A stretch of DNA of 64,000 nucleotides from Pseudomonas entomophila L48 (lineage in GTDB: Bacteria; Pseudomonadota; Gammaproteobacteria; Pseudomonadales; Pseudomonadaceae): assembly GCF_000026105.1 (NCBI RefSeq), contig NC_008027.1:4732501-4796500 (forward strand), given 5' to 3'. The translations under genes and the position numbers were made by a program. The first letter of the stretch is position 1, and each line of letters starts with the position of its first letter. This document shows positions 21,660-33,581 of the stretch, in pieces. The notes beneath the pieces are model-generated. The model was not told the DNA's origin and made no database searches. It was given only the letters and a program-made list of their open reading frames with translations.

Positions 21660-22767
21660 GGGCCACCTCCGCACGGCGAGCGGCGCGCTTGAGACGCAGC
21701 GGCTCCCAGTACATCAGCGCCAGGCCGATGAGCAGGAACAGGCCATGGACCCACCAGATACCCAGCGAGATCGGCAGCTTGCCTTTCTCCAGGGCGCCAC
21801 GCACGGAAATCAACATCGTCAGATAGGCCATGTACAGAAGAATCGCCGGCAGCAGTTTGAGGAAGCGGCCCTGGCGCGGGTTGACGCGGGACAGCGGCAC
21901 CGCCAGCAGCGTCACGACGAACACCAGCAGCGGCAGCGACAGGCGCCACTGCAGCTCGGCGCGTTCGCGCACGCCCGGGTTGCCGAACAGGTCGGAGGTC
22001 GGGATCGCCTCGCGCTCGGTCACCTCTTCGGCGACCTCCGGTTTGGGCAGCAGCACGCCGTAGGTGTCGTACTTGATCGCCCGGTAGTCGGCCTGGCCCG
22101 GGTTGCCGTCATAGCGGTAGCCGTTCTGCAGCACCAGGTAGCGGTTGCCGTCAGCCTGCACTTCCTGGTGGCCCTTCTCGGCGACCAGCACCGACGGTGC
22201 GCGGTCCTTGGTCTTGTCCTGGTTGAAGCGTTTTTCGGAGATGAACACCCCCGCCAGGTTGATGCGATCGTCGGACAGCTGCTCAGTGTAAGTAACCCGC
22301 GAGCCATCACGCAGGGTCTGGAAGCGGCCCGGCACCAAGGTGTCGAACTCGGTGAGCGCATCCTGCTGGGCAATGATCTTCTGCACCTGGGCAACACCCA
22401 GGGGCGCCAGGCTCAGGCTCAGCCAGGCCACCAGCAGGGCGACCAGCGCCGCCGGCGCCAGGGTCATCGCCAGCAGGCGCTGCTGGCTCATGCCGGTGGC
22501 CGACAGCACGGTCATCTCGCTTTCGAGATACAGCCGGCCATAGGCGAGCAGGATGCCGAGGAACAGACCCAGGGGCAGGATCAACTGCAGGAAACCCGGC
22601 AGGCGGAAGCCCATGATCATGAACAGCACGCCCGGATCGAGCACGCCCTGGGCCGCCTGGGCCAGGTATTTGATGAAGCGCCCGCTCATGATGATCACCA
22701 ACAGCACGGCGCTGACGGCGCTCAAGGTCACCAGGACCTCGCGGGACAGATAACGAAAGACGATCAA
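21652..22767 (-). CDS. lptF: LPS export permease subunit LptF
   Basis: Partner of LptG in the lipopolysaccharide transporter. The protein MIVFRYLSREVLVTLSAV has helices at both ends and a large periplasmic beta domain between. The start is read as the TTG at 22767, because AGGAG at 22780-22776 is 8 bases from it; the GTG at 22776 overlaps that ribosome site and cannot use it. This gives 371 residues. It is transcribed divergently from pepA and overlaps lptG at its end. Confidence 0.9.
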   Translation of the reverse strand: MIVFRYLSREVLVTLSAVSAVLLVIIMSGRFIKYLAQAAQGVLDPGVLFMIMGFRLPGFLQLILPLGLFLGILLAYGRLYLESEMTVLSATGMSQQRLLAMTLAPAALVALLVAWLSLSLAPLGVAQVQKIIAQQDALTEFDTLVPGRFQTLRDGSRVTYTEQLSDDRINLAGVFISEKRFNQDKTKDRAPSVLVAEKGHQEVQADGNRYLVLQNGYRYDGNPGQADYRAIKYDTYGVLLPKPEVAEEVTEREAIPTSDLFGNPGVRERAELQWRLSLPLLVFVVTLLAVPLSRVNPRQGRFLKLLPAILLYMAYLTMLISVRGALEKGKLPISLGIWWVHGLFLLIGLALMYWEPLRLKRAARRAEVARG

Positions 22768-22871
22768 ACCAGACACTCCTGGGTTGTCAGGGGCGGAAAG
22801 CCAAACGAACGATTCGGACAGCCAAGACCCATGCCGGTTCGCCGGGGCGAACCTCCATGTAAAGTGCGCGC

Positions 22872-22900
22872 ATTATCCTGTGATTGACGGCGCCTGTCAC
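22872..22900 (-). promoter_or_regulatory. Sigma-70 promoter of lptFG
   Basis: On the minus strand GTGACA (22900-22895) and GATAAT (22877-22872) are separated by exactly 17 bases, each one mismatch from consensus. Transcription should start about 100 bases before lptF. Confidence 0.65.
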
Positions 22901-22924
22901 TTGGCCGCGCATGACGGCGCATGA

Positions 22925-24550
<1,626 letters not shown>

Positions 24551-24598
24551 TGCCCCACGCCGGTGGCGCCCTGGTGCCACCGGCCGGCAGACCAAACC

Positions 24599-25027
24599 AT
24601 GAGCCAAGTCGATTTCTACATCCTGCCCACCGACTCGCTGTCGGCGCGGCTGGATTTCGCCTGCAAACTCTGCGAGAAAGCCTGGCGCCTGGGGCACCGG
24701 GTCTACCTGCACTGTCAGGACGAGGCCCAGCGCCTCGACCTGGACGAGCGCCTGTGGCGGTTCAAGGGTGAAGCCTTCATCCCCCACAACCACGCCGAAA
24801 CGCACCAGGATGCCAGCGTCGCCCTTGGGCTCGGCAACGACGCCGGTGAGCACCGCGACCTGCTGATCAACCTGGGCGGCGACGTCCCTGGGTTCGTCGG
24901 CCAGTTCGAACGGGTCGCCGAGATCGTCGTGGAGGAGCCGACCATCCGCCTGGCCGCACGCGAGCGATTCCGTTTCTACCGCGAACAGGGCTATGCTCTG
25001 CAAGACCACCGCTTACAGCGACTTTGA
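24599..25027 (+). CDS. holC: DNA polymerase III chi subunit
   Basis: Clamp-loader accessory subunit that links the polymerase to single-strand-binding protein. The 142-residue protein begins MSQVDFYILPTDS, with the characteristic CKLCEKAWRLGHRVYLHC segment near residue 22 and FIPHNHAE near 60. It starts 48 bases after pepA, the usual pepA-holC-valS order. The ribosome site is weak. Confidence 0.92.
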   Translation: MSQVDFYILPTDSLSARLDFACKLCEKAWRLGHRVYLHCQDEAQRLDLDERLWRFKGEAFIPHNHAETHQDASVALGLGNDAGEHRDLLINLGGDVPGFVGQFERVAEIVVEEPTIRLAARERFRFYREQGYALQDHRLQRL

Positions 25028-25032
25028 CGACG

Positions 25033-25404
25033 ATGGACAAGCAGCTGACTTCCCTCACCCATTCCGCCCACCTGCTCGACGATCTCGAATCGATCCGCGA
25101 GCTGCTGGGAGACGCCAACCTGCAACCACCGCTTTTGACCGAGACGGTGGAGCAGATTCCCCTGTTGCTCGACGAGCCCGCCAGCGCCGCACCGTCGGTC
25201 GTCGAGACCGCGCCTGCGAAAGCGCCTGAAGAGGATGCCCAGGCTCGCCGCCAGGACACCCTGCTGCACCTGGACACCGAACTGCGCGCCGCCGCGCAAC
25301 TGATCATGCAGGACGTGATCAACGACTTCACCCCGCACATCGAGACCGAGATCAAGCGCCGCCTCGATGCGCGCCTGGAGCGCTTGCTCAAGCGTTCCGA
25401 GTGA
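25033..25404 (+). CDS. Small conserved protein between holC and valS
   Basis: A 123-residue acidic, soluble protein (MDKQLTSLTHSAHLLDDLES) with a proline- and alanine-rich middle and a helical carboxy terminus ending LDARLERLLKRSE. In Pseudomonas this position carries a hypothetical gene, sometimes labelled as a chi-related polymerase subunit; I see no chi-family motif. The ATG at 25033 lies 5 bases after the holC stop, so it is probably translationally coupled to holC. Function unknown. Confidence 0.7.
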   Translation: MDKQLTSLTHSAHLLDDLESIRELLGDANLQPPLLTETVEQIPLLLDEPASAAPSVVETAPAKAPEEDAQARRQDTLLHLDTELRAAAQLIMQDVINDFTPHIETEIKRRLDARLERLLKRSE

Positions 25405-25410
25405 TCCCGT

Positions 25411-25467
25411 TCGCCAGCAAGCTGGCTCCTACGCAGGATCCCCCGTAGGAGCCAGCTTGCTGGCGAA
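25411..25467. repeat. REPIN upstream of valS
   Basis: TCGCCAGCAAGCTGGCTCCTAC followed by its inverted copy; same subfamily as 20476-20536, with arms pointing the opposite way. Confidence 0.88.
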
Positions 25468-25556
25468 CTCACTCATCCCTCCCCTGTCGCCTGCGGCCTC
25501 CACGTTGGTTATACTTCCCGGCTTTCCCGAATTAATGCCTAAGGGTCCCGCCGCGC

Positions 25557-28403
25557 ATGGATAAGACCTACCAGCCGCACGCCATCGAAACTTCCTGGTA
25601 CAACACCTGGGAGTCCGAGAACTATTTCGCTCCACAAGGTGCAGGCGAGTCCTACACCATCATGATCCCGCCGCCGAACGTGACCGGCAGCCTGCACATG
25701 GGCCACGGGTTCAACAACGCGATCATGGACGCGCTGATCCGCTTCCGCCGCATGCAGGGTCGCGACACCCTGTGGCAACCAGGCACCGACCACGCCGGCA
25801 TCGCCACCCAGATGCTGGTGGAGCGCCAGCTCGAGGCGAAAGGCCAGAACCGCCATGACCTGGGCCGCGACAAGTTCCTGGAAAAAGTCTGGGAGTGGAA
25901 GGATCAGTCCGGTGGCAACATCAGCCGCCAGATCCGCCGCCTGGGCTCGTCGGTGGACTGGAGCCGCGAGCGCTTCACCATGGACGACGGCCTGTCCGAA
26001 GCAGTCAAGGAAGCCTTCGTGCGCCTGCACGAAGACGGCCTGATCTACCGCGGCAAGCGCCTGGTCAACTGGGACACCAAGCTGCACACGGCGATTTCCG
26101 ACCTCGAAGTGGAGAACCACGACGAGAAGGGCCACCTGTGGAACCTGCGCTACCCGCTGGCCGACGGCGCCAAGACCGCCGAAGGCAAGGACCACCTGGT
26201 GGTCGCCACCACCCGTCCGGAAACCCTGCTGGGTGACGTCGCCGTTGCCGTCAACCCGACCGACGAGCGCTACCAGGCACTGATCGGCAAGTTCGTCGAA
26301 CTGCCGCTGGTCGGCCGTCGCATCCCGATCGTCGCCGACGACTACTGCGACCCCGAGTTCGGCACCGGCTGCGTGAAGATCACCCCGGCCCACGACTTCA
26401 ACGACTATGAAGTCGGCAAGCGCCACAACCTGCCGCTGCTCAATATCTTCGACAAGAACGCCACCGTGCTGGCTGCCGTGCAGGCGTTCAACCTCGACGG
26501 CAGTGTCAACGAAGGTATCGACACTTCGCTGCCGGCCCAGTACGCCGGCCTCGACCGCTTCGTCGCGCGCAAGCAGATGGTCGCCGACCTGGACGCGCAA
26601 GGCCTGCTGGTCAGCATCGACGACCACGCCCTGAAAGTCCCGAAAGGTGACCGTTCCGGCACCGTCATCGAGCCGTGGCTGACCGACCAGTGGTACGTCT
26701 CCACCAAGCCACTGGCCGAACCTGCCATCGCTGCCGTGGAAGACGGCCGCATCCAGTTCGTCCCGAAACAGTACGAGAACATGTACTTCTCCTGGATGCG
26801 TGACATCCAGGACTGGTGCATCAGCCGCCAACTGTGGTGGGGCCACCGTATCCCGGCCTGGTACGACGAGGCCGGCCAGGTCTATGTTGGCCGCGACGAG
26901 GCCGAAGTGCGCGCCAAGCACAAGCTGGGCAACGAAGTGGTCCTGCGCCAGGATGACGACGTGCTCGACACCTGGTTCAGCTCGGGCCTGTGGACCTTCT
27001 CCACCCTGGGCTGGCCGGAGCAGACCGAGTTCCTGAAGAAATTCCACTCCACCGACGTGCTGGTCACCGGCTTCGACATCATCTTCTTCTGGGTCGCCCG
27101 GATGATCATGCTGACGATGCACCTGATCAAGAACGAGGACGGCACCCCGCAGGTACCGTTCAAGACCGTGTACGTGCACGGCCTGGTCCGCGACGGCCAG
27201 GGCCAGAAGATGTCCAAGTCCAAGGGCAACGTCCTCGACCCGCTGGACATCGTCGACGGCATCACCCTCGACGCCCTGCTGGAAAAACGCACCAGCGGCA
27301 TGATGCAACCGAAGCTGGCCGAGAAGATCGCCAAGCAGACCAAGGCCGAATTCCCGGAAGGCATCGCCAGCTACGGCACCGACGCCCTGCGCTTCACCTT
27401 CTGCTCGCTGGCTTCCACCGGCCGCGACATCAAGTTCGACATGGGCCGCGTCGAAGGTTACCGCAACTTCTGCAACAAGATCTGGAACGCCGCCCGCTAC
27501 GTACTGGACAAGGGCGAGGACTGCGGCCAGAACGGCGAGGCCTACGAGCTGTCGCTGGCCGACCGCTGGATCATCTCGCAGTTGCAGCGCACCGAAGCCG
27601 AGGTGACCCGCCAGCTCGAGCAGTTCCGCTTCGACCTGGCCAGCCAGGCGCTGTACGAGTTCATCTGGAACCAGTACTGCGACTGGTACCTGGAGCTCTC
27701 CAAGCCCGTGCTGTGGGACGAGAACGCCCCGGTCGAGCGCGCCCGCGGCACCCGTCGCACCCTGGTGCGCGTACTGGAAGTCGCCCTGCGCCTGGCCCAC
27801 CCGTTCATGCCGTTCATCACAGAAGAGATCTGGCAGCGCATCGCGCCGCTGGCCGGCATCGAAGGCAAGACCATCATGCTGCAGCCTTGGCCTGAAGCGA
27901 ACGAAAGCCGCATCGACGCCGCTGCCGAAGGCGACATCGAGTGGCTGAAAGAACTGATGGTCGGCCTGCGCAACATCCGCGCCGAGATGAACATCGGCCC
28001 GGGCAAGCCGCTGCCGCTGTTCCTGAAGAATGCCAACGCCGACGACCAGCGCCGCCTGCAGGTAAACGAAGCCCTGCTGAAGAAACTGGCCAAGGTCGAG
28101 TCCTTCACCGTGCTCGGCGAGCAGGACGAGGCGCCGCTGTCGGCCACCGCGCTGGTGGGTGACCTGCAGGTGCTGGTACCGATGGCCGGCCTGATCGACA
28201 AGGACGCCGAACTGGCGCGTCTGAGCAAGGAGATCCAGCGCCTGCAGGGCGAGGTCCAGCGCGTCGGCGGCAAGCTGTCCAACGCCGCCTTCGTCGACAA
28301 GGCCCCGCCTGCGGTGATCGAGAAAGAGCGCGCCAAGCTGGCCGAGTCGGAACAGGCCCTGGCCAACTTCACCGAGCAGCATGCGCGGATCGCTGCGCTG
28401 TAA
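25557..28403 (+). CDS. valS: Valyl-tRNA synthetase
   Basis: Class I aminoacyl-tRNA synthetase that charges tRNA-Val and edits threonine. The 948-residue protein has the HIGH-type motif in [14 protein letters not shown] near residue 41 and KMSKSKGN near 551. An editing domain lies between (about 200-400), with an anticodon-binding region and the carboxy-terminal coiled coil (about 880-945) beyond. The ATG at 25557 gives the standard [15 protein letters not shown] start. Confidence 0.97.
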   Translation: MDKTYQPHAIETSWYNTWESENYFAPQGAGESYTIMIPPPNVTGSLHMGHGFNNAIMDALIRFRRMQGRDTLWQPGTDHAGIATQMLVERQLEAKGQNRHDLGRDKFLEKVWEWKDQSGGNISRQIRRLGSSVDWSRERFTMDDGLSEAVKEAFVRLHEDGLIYRGKRLVNWDTKLHTAISDLEVENHDEKGHLWNLRYPLADGAKTAEGKDHLVVATTRPETLLGDVAVAVNPTDERYQALIGKFVELPLVGRRIPIVADDYCDPEFGTGCVKITPAHDFNDYEVGKRHNLPLLNIFDKNATVLAAVQAFNLDGSVNEGIDTSLPAQYAGLDRFVARKQMVADLDAQGLLVSIDDHALKVPKGDRSGTVIEPWLTDQWYVSTKPLAEPAIAAVEDGRIQFVPKQYENMYFSWMRDIQDWCISRQLWWGHRIPAWYDEAGQVYVGRDEAEVRAKHKLGNEVVLRQDDDVLDTWFSSGLWTFSTLGWPEQTEFLKKFHSTDVLVTGFDIIFFWVARMIMLTMHLIKNEDGTPQVPFKTVYVHGLVRDGQGQKMSKSKGNVLDPLDIVDGITLDALLEKRTSGMMQPKLAEKIAKQTKAEFPEGIASYGTDALRFTFCSLASTGRDIKFDMGRVEGYRNFCNKIWNAARYVLDKGEDCGQNGEAYELSLADRWIISQLQRTEAEVTRQLEQFRFDLASQALYEFIWNQYCDWYLELSKPVLWDENAPVERARGTRRTLVRVLEVALRLAHPFMPFITEEIWQRIAPLAGIEGKTIMLQPWPEANESRIDAAAEGDIEWLKELMVGLRNIRAEMNIGPGKPLPLFLKNANADDQRRLQVNEALLKKLAKVESFTVLGEQDEAPLSATALVGDLQVLVPMAGLIDKDAELARLSKEIQRLQGEVQRVGGKLSNAAFVDKAPPAVIEKERAKLAESEQALANFTEQHARIAAL

Positions 28404-28420
28404 CAACCTGATAGACCGCT

Positions 28421-28540
28421 GGGGCCGCGTTGCGGCCCTTTCGCGACACAAGGCCGCTCCCACAGGACGGCGCCGACTTGAAAGGCGCCACTATCCTGTG
28501 GGAGCGGCCTTGTGTCGCGAAAGGGCTGCAAAGCAGCCCC
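28421..28540. repeat. REPIN between valS and rlmF
   Basis: Long nested inverted repeat: GGGGCCGC/GCGGCCC, then TTTCGCGACACAAGGCCGCT with CCCACAGG, inverted as CCTGTGGGAGCGGCC and TTGTGTCGCGAAA. TGTCGC replaces the CGTCGC of the related elements, with the change on both arms. Confidence 0.9.
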
Positions 28541-28565
28541 ACTGCCGGCAACACCGGATCCGACC

Positions 28566-29516
28566 ATGACCGACAAACCCACCCTGCACCCCCGCAACCG
28601 CCACCAGGGCCGCTACGATTTCCCCGCCCTGATCAAGGCGCACCCGGATCTCGCCCGCTTCACCATCACCAACCCCTACGGCAAACCCAGCATCGACTTC
28701 GCCAACCCCGAAGCCGTGCGCGTGTTCAACCGTGCCCTGCTCAAGGCCCAGTACGGTGTCCAGCACTGGGACATCCCCGCCGACTACCTGTGCCCGCCGA
28801 TCCCCGGCCGCGCCGACTACATCCACGTGCTGGCCGACCTGCTGGCCGAGGACAACGCCGGCGATGTACCCCGCGGCGCCCAGGTGCGGGCCCTGGACAT
28901 CGGTGTCGGCGCCAACTGCATCTACCCCCTGCTGGGCCACAGCGACTACCGCTGGCGCTTCCTCGGCTCGGACATCGACACCACCGCCCTGGCCTCGGCC
29001 AAGGCCATCGTCCAGGCCAACAAGCTCGACAAGGCCATCGGCTTGCGTCAGCAAACCCAGCCCAAGCACATCCTCGCCGGGCTCCTGCAGGCGGACGAGC
29101 GCTTCGACGTGACCTTGTGCAACCCGCCCTTCCACGCCTCACGCGAGGAAGCCACCCGCGGCAGCCAACGCAAGTGGAAGAACCTCGGCAAGCAGGACCC
29201 CAAGCGCAAGTTGCCGGTGCTGAATTTTGGCGGGCAGAACAACGAGCTGTGGTGCGAAGGCGGCGAGATCCGCTTCGTCAGCCAACTGGTCGGCGAAAGC
29301 GTGCAGTACGCCGAACAGGTGCTGTGGTTCACCAGCCTGGTATCGAAGGCCAGCAACCTGCCGGGCATCGAGGCAGCCTTGAAGAAGGCCGGCGTGAAAG
29401 CCCTGCGCATCGTCGAGATGGGCCAGGGCCAGAAGCAGAGCCGGATGGTCGCCTGGAGCTTCCACGACGACGCGGCCCGCCAGGCATGGCATGCCCGGCG
29501 TAAATCACAGGCATGA
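28566..29516 (+). CDS. rlmF: 23S rRNA adenine-1618 N6-methyltransferase
   Basis: SAM-dependent enzyme that methylates A1618 of 23S rRNA. The 316-residue protein begins [19 protein letters not shown], typical of RlmF. The SAM-binding loop [12 protein letters not shown] (near residue 116) and the N6-adenine methylase motif NPPF (near 188) are present. It is convergent with hupN; a bidirectional terminator starts at its stop codon. Confidence 0.94.
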   Translation: MTDKPTLHPRNRHQGRYDFPALIKAHPDLARFTITNPYGKPSIDFANPEAVRVFNRALLKAQYGVQHWDIPADYLCPPIPGRADYIHVLADLLAEDNAGDVPRGAQVRALDIGVGANCIYPLLGHSDYRWRFLGSDIDTTALASAKAIVQANKLDKAIGLRQQTQPKHILAGLLQADERFDVTLCNPPFHASREEATRGSQRKWKNLGKQDPKRKLPVLNFGGQNNELWCEGGEIRFVSQLVGESVQYAEQVLWFTSLVSKASNLPGIEAALKKAGVKALRIVEMGQGQKQSRMVAWSFHDDAARQAWHARRKSQA

Positions 29517-29550
29517 AAAAACCGCGCCCGGGCAAGCCGGGCGCGGTTTC
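29515..29550 (-). terminator. Bidirectional terminator between rlmF and hupN
   Basis: ACCGCGCCCGG at 29521-29531 pairs with CCGGGCGCGGT at 29537-29547 around GCAAG. Six A residues on the left give a T run for the minus strand (hupN); the right side has only TTTC. Confidence 0.88.
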
Positions 29551-29566
29551 GTCAACGCATCAACAA

Positions 29567-29848
29567 TTACTTGTTGATCGAGTCGGTCAGCACTTTGGCT
29601 GGAACGAACTTGACGACTTTCTTGGCAGCGATTTCGATGGCGGCGCCAGTCGAAGGGTTGCGGCCGGTACGGGCAGGACGCTCGGAGACTTTCAGCTTGC
29701 CGATGCCTGGCAGGGTGATTTCAGCGCCGTTTTCCAGTTGGTCGGCGACGATCTGGCCCAGTTGCTCCAGGGCAGCGCGCGCGGTGGTTTTCGGCGCGTC
29801 GATGGATTCGGCGATATCGGCAATCAGTTGGTCTTTGGTCAGTGCCAT
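29567..29848 (-). CDS. hupN: HU-family nucleoid protein
   Basis: A 93-residue DNA-bending histone-like protein. The beta-arm signature RPARTGRNPSTGAAIEIAAKK is clear, ending with the PAKV-type carboxy helix. The amino terminus MALTKDQLIADIAESIDAPK is the HupN type rather than HupA or HupB of Pseudomonas. It is divergent from yejK, another nucleoid-associated protein, in the order known for Pseudomonas. The symbol rests on this resemblance. Confidence 0.88.
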   Translation of the reverse strand: MALTKDQLIADIAESIDAPKTTARAALEQLGQIVADQLENGAEITLPGIGKLKVSERPARTGRNPSTGAAIEIAAKKVVKFVPAKVLTDSINK

Positions 29849-30240
29849 GGTGATGTTCCTTCCCTATCAAATTCAGTGGTTGTGCAGCGTGCTTGGTCGG
29901 TGGTCGGGCCAGCCCGGGACAATCCAGAGGCCGCGTCGATCGCGTATGTAGATGCGCAAATCGGCGTTTGGTTCGACACCCCGCAAACGTGCTGCCAGCA
30001 ATGCGCCACACAAGGGGCGCAAGACCGCGCAAAGCTACCACAGGAATCGATAAATATCCGCTGTCGACATTGATTTTGTGCAGGTTTTTCGGGGGTTTTC
30101 GGAAAAATCGCAAAAAAATGAACAAAAAACGAACAACTGGCATTTCCGCCAACATCTGGCCACTGCATCACCCCTGCCCTGAGGTAAACTGAGCGACTTT
30201 TGCAGCGCGGCTTTCCCCCGCCCACACCACCGAGATTTCC
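29849..30240. other. Divergent hupN-yejK regulatory region
   Basis: No gene is recognised in these 392 bases. The stretch around 30070-30135 is rich in A and T tracts (repeated AAAAAA runs and GTTTTT runs), suggesting curved DNA and promoters for the divergent nucleoid-protein genes. I could not fix a -35/-10 pair. Confidence 0.5.
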
Positions 30241-31248
30241 ATGCCAATCCGTCATTGCATCGTTCACCTGATCGACAAGAAGCCCGATGGCAGCCCCGCC
30301 GTGCTCCATGCCCGCGACAGCGAACTGGCAGCGTCCGACGCCATCGAAAACCTCCTGGCCGACCTCAACGACAGCTACAACGCCAAACAAGGCAAAGCCT
30401 GGGGCTTGTTCCACGGCGAATCCGGCGCCTACCCGTTCAGTGGCTGGCTCAAGCAGTACCTGGACGAGGAAAAGGACTTCGCCACCTTCAGCCGCGTCGC
30501 CATCGAGCACCTGCAGAAGCTGATGGAGGAATCCAACCTCTCCACCGGCGGCCACGTGCTGTTCGCCCACTACCAGCAAGGCATGACCGAGTACCTGGCC
30601 ATCGCCCTGCTGCACCACAGCGAAGGCGTGGCGGTGAACGCCGAGCTCGACGTCACCCCGTCGCGCCACCTCGACCTCGGCCAGTTGCATCTGGCAGCGC
30701 GGGTCAACCTGTCCGAGTGGAAGAACAACCAGAACTCGAAGCAGTACATCTCGTTCATCAAGGGCAAGAATGGCAAGAAGGTCTCGGATTACTTCCGCGA
30801 CTTCATCGGCTGCCAGGAAGGGGTCGATGGCCCGGGCGAGACCCGCACCTTGCTCAAGGCGTTCAGCGACTTCGTCGAAAAAGAGGACCTTCCGGAAGAG
30901 TCTGCCCGAGAAAAGACCCAGACCCTGGTCGACTACGCCACCACCCAGACCAAGCTGGGCGAGCCGGTGACGCTCGAGGAGCTGTCCAGCCTGATCGACG
31001 AGGACCGCCCCGAGGCGTTCTACGACCACATCCGCAACAGCGACTACGGGCTGTCACCGGAGATCCCGGCGGACAAACGCACCCTCAACCAGTTCCGTCG
31101 TTTCACCGGGCGCGCCGAAGGCCTGTCGATCAGCTTCGAGGCGCATTTGCTGGGCTCGAAGGTGGAGTATGACGAGGAGGCCGGCACGCTGGTGATCAAG
31201 GGCCTGCCGACTCAACTGATCGACCAGTTGAAACGGCGCAAGGACTGA
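30241..31248 (+). CDS. yejK: Nucleoid-associated protein YejK/NdpA
   Basis: A 335-residue protein beginning [17 protein letters not shown], the standard YejK start. YejK is found on the nucleoid and interacts with topoisomerase IV in E. coli. Conserved segments include WGLFHGE near residue 56, the [22 protein letters not shown] region near 170 and [13 protein letters not shown] near 285. It is soluble, without a recognised enzymatic motif, and divergent from hupN. Confidence 0.93.
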   Translation: MPIRHCIVHLIDKKPDGSPAVLHARDSELAASDAIENLLADLNDSYNAKQGKAWGLFHGESGAYPFSGWLKQYLDEEKDFATFSRVAIEHLQKLMEESNLSTGGHVLFAHYQQGMTEYLAIALLHHSEGVAVNAELDVTPSRHLDLGQLHLAARVNLSEWKNNQNSKQYISFIKGKNGKKVSDYFRDFIGCQEGVDGPGETRTLLKAFSDFVEKEDLPEESAREKTQTLVDYATTQTKLGEPVTLEELSSLIDEDRPEAFYDHIRNSDYGLSPEIPADKRTLNQFRRFTGRAEGLSISFEAHLLGSKVEYDEEAGTLVIKGLPTQLIDQLKRRKD

Positions 31249-31256
31249 TTACACCC

Positions 31257-31339
31257 GTAGGAGCGGCTTCAGCCGCGAACACCGGCAACGCCGGTGCCAT
31301 CCACCGCGTCGCCTGCATCGTGGCTGAAGCCACTCCTAC
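31257..31339. repeat. REPIN downstream of yejK
   Basis: GTAGGAGCGGCTTCAGCCGC with a diverged inverted copy (GTGGCTGAAGCCACTCCTAC). In the second copy the inner hairpin GTGGCT/AGCCAC retains pairing although both sides differ from the subfamily core. A further single REP follows at 31381-31403. Confidence 0.85.
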
Positions 31340-31380
31340 AACGAATGCAAGGCGCAGCCTTGCCACGGCGCGGGCCTCGT

Positions 31381-31403
31381 TCGCCAGCAAGGCTGGCTCC
31401 TAC
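31381..31403. repeat. Single REP overlapping the end of the GIY-YIG gene
   Basis: TCGCCAGCAAGGCTGGCTCC followed by TAC. It resembles the GTAGGAGCCAGCTTGCTGGC subfamily and includes the stop codon of the neighbouring gene. Confidence 0.8.
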
Positions 31404-31696
31404 ACGGTCTTCTGCGCACCGGCGAACGAGGCGACCAACGCCTCCTTCGCCGACTTGCGCAGCTTCTTGACCAAGCGCTCCTGGCGCAGCGCCTCGCCCT
31501 TGTCCGGCCACTGCTCCACGTACACCAGCGCCTGCGCCGGGCTGGTCTTGAAGTACCTCGCCCCCTGGCCCTTCTGGTGCTTGATGAAGCGCCGCTGCGG
31601 ATCGTCACTGATACCGCAGTACAGCGAGCCATTGGCGGCCCGCACCAGGTACACGTACCAGGGCTTGCACTCGGGGGTGATAGGTGTCTCGCTCAC
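31400..31696 (-). CDS. GIY-YIG nuclease-domain protein
   Basis: A 98-residue single-domain protein of the UPF0213/YhbQ type, whose members are proposed structure-specific nucleases. The GIY-YIG pair appears as [18 protein letters not shown], and [14 protein letters not shown] supplies the conserved arginine and histidine region. The GTG at 31696 ([17 protein letters not shown]) is the chosen start; longer in-frame extension is low-complexity. The TAG stop lies within a REP repeat. Confidence 0.8.
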   Translation of the reverse strand: MSETPITPECKPWYVYLVRAANGSLYCGISDDPQRRFIKHQKGQGARYFKTSPAQALVYVEQWPDKGEALRQERLVKKLRKSAKEALVASFAGAQKTV

Positions 31697-31739
31697 GGCT
31701 CGATTCAATACAGCTGAGGATGGCCGCCAGCTTACCCGC

Positions 31740-32198
31740 TCAACGGGCCTGCTGGAATGCACGCAAGCCTTTGAACGCTTGCTGACGCACCTTGTTCTGC
31801 AGCATCGGCGTCCAGCCCAACAGCACACCGGGCATGCCCAACGCCTGGCGCGCCCAGCGCCACAGGTCGAAACTGTCGTCATGCTGGCAGATCAGCCCGT
31901 CGTGGATCACGAAGCGCGCCTGGATGTCGTTGACCACCACACGGCCGGTCTGGCTGAACAGATAGGTCGCGACCCAATGCGCACCGTCGCTGCGGACATT
32001 GTCGAAGGTGAGGGTAAAGTCCTTGGCGCGGGAGGTGAGCATGCGCCACATGTCACCGGCGTCCTGGCCACGCAAGGTGCCGAAAACCGGGTCGCTGAAG
32101 ACGATATCGTCGCTGTAGCAGGCCACCATGGCCTCGGCATCCAGGCGCTGGAAGGCCTGGTAGAAACGGGTGATCAGGGCGCTGTTGGCGTCGCTCAT
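31740..32198 (-). CDS. NTF2-like (SnoaL-type) protein
   Basis: A 152-residue protein, [20 protein letters not shown], with the aromatic and hydrophobic pattern of the NTF2-like fold ([26 protein letters not shown]). Such proteins are small enzymes or ligand binders; no catalytic residues are clear, so no function is assigned. A longer start at 32273 (MAQMEMAPWLGWDYR) is possible. It lies downstream of the CynX-type transporter on the same strand. Confidence 0.7.
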   Translation of the reverse strand: MSDANSALITRFYQAFQRLDAEAMVACYSDDIVFSDPVFGTLRGQDAGDMWRMLTSRAKDFTLTFDNVRSDGAHWVATYLFSQTGRVVVNDIQARFVIHDGLICQHDDSFDLWRWARQALGMPGVLLGWTPMLQNKVRQQAFKGLRAFQQAR

Positions 32199-32293
32199 GG
32201 GCTGGTCCGTGCTCGGGTCGAAAACCGCACGATAATCCCAGCCCAGCCATGGCGCCATCTCCATTTGCGCCATGAATGGTGGGCAGGCCCGCT

Positions 32294-33568
32294 TCAGAGT
32301 TTCTCGCTGACGACCCCGACATGCAGCGCCCGCCCGGCGCCAAGCCCGAACAGGATCGCGCCGGCGCCCAGCACCGCGAAGATCCACCCGACTGCGCTCC
32401 AGCCTCCCGTGAGGTCATGCACCAGCCCCACGGCGAACGGCCCCATCGACGCCAACGTATACCCCACCCCTTGGGCCATGCTCGACAGGTTGGCAGCCAC
32501 GTGGGCGTCCTTCGAACGCAGCACGATCAGGGTCAACGCCAGGGCGAAGGTACCGCCCTGCCCCAGCCCGAGTACCACCGCCCAGCCCCATAGCCCTTCG
32601 ACGGGCGCGTACAGGCAACCGAACAACCCTGCGAGGGTTACCAGCATCACCACCACGATGGCCAAGCGCTGATCCTTGCCACGGGTCGCCAGCCAGGGCG
32701 CGCTCAATGAGCTTGCCAGTTGCACGATCACCGAACCGGACAGCACCAACCCGGCTTCGGTAGGGCTCAAGCCACGCCCGATCAGGATCGACGGCAACCA
32801 GCCGAACACGATATAGGCCAGCGACGATTGCAGCCCCATGTACAGGGTCACCTGCCAGGCCAGCGGATCGCGCCACAGGCCGCGCACGCGATAGGCCACC
32901 TTGTGCAGGCCATGGCCCTGTCGGGCCTGGGGCAGCCACATCAGCATCGCCAGCAACGCAGGCAACATCCAGACGCCCAGGCCCACCGCCCAACTACCGT
33001 CAAAATGCTGCGCCAGCGGCACGGTCGCCCCCGCAGCCATGGCCGCCCCCAGGCACAAGGCCATGGTGTAGACCCCCGTCAGGGCGCCAGCATGCCGGGG
33101 GAAATCGCGTTTGACGATGCCCGGCAACAAGACGCCGATGATGCCGATACTCGCCCCCGCCATCAGGCTGCCGAGGAAAACGCCGGCCACCCCCAGCGTA
33201 CTGCGTACGAGGATGCCCAGTGCCAGGGTGAGAAGGATGCCGAGGATCACCCGTTCGCTACCGAAGCGCCGTGCAAGGATGGGCGCCAGCGGCGCGAACA
33301 GCCCCAGGCACAACACCGGCAGCGTGGTCAGCAGGCCGGCCTGCGAAGCATTGAGCCCCAGCCCTTCGGCGACCTGGCCAAGCACCGGCGCCATGCTCGA
33401 CAGCGCCGGGCGCAGGTTCAGCGCCACCAGCACCAGCCCGAGCAACAGTAACCAAGGGCGGTGTACCGCTGGCGTCTGCTGCTGGACCTGCTCGTCATCA
33501 GCTTCGGCGTCGATCAGCAGTTCGTCGAGTTCCGCTTCGCGGGGGTGAGTATTGCGGGTCTGTTGCAT
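32294..33568 (-). CDS. CynX/NimT-type MFS transporter
   Basis: A 424-residue inner-membrane transporter with about 12 helices after a 36-residue acidic cytoplasmic tail. The segment LVLVALNLRPALSSMAPVL near residue 45 is typical of the CynX/NimT branch, which includes cyanate and 2-nitroimidazole transporters. The substrate is unknown here. It begins 13 bases after the GntR-family regulator gene on the same strand, so the regulator probably controls it. Confidence 0.85.
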   Translation of the reverse strand: MQQTRNTHPREAELDELLIDAEADDEQVQQQTPAVHRPWLLLLGLVLVALNLRPALSSMAPVLGQVAEGLGLNASQAGLLTTLPVLCLGLFAPLAPILARRFGSERVILGILLTLALGILVRSTLGVAGVFLGSLMAGASIGIIGVLLPGIVKRDFPRHAGALTGVYTMALCLGAAMAAGATVPLAQHFDGSWAVGLGVWMLPALLAMLMWLPQARQGHGLHKVAYRVRGLWRDPLAWQVTLYMGLQSSLAYIVFGWLPSILIGRGLSPTEAGLVLSGSVIVQLASSLSAPWLATRGKDQRLAIVVVMLVTLAGLFGCLYAPVEGLWGWAVVLGLGQGGTFALALTLIVLRSKDAHVAANLSSMAQGVGYTLASMGPFAVGLVHDLTGGWSAVGWIFAVLGAGAILFGLGAGRALHVGVVSEKL

Positions 33569-33581
33569 GACCTTGTCCCTG

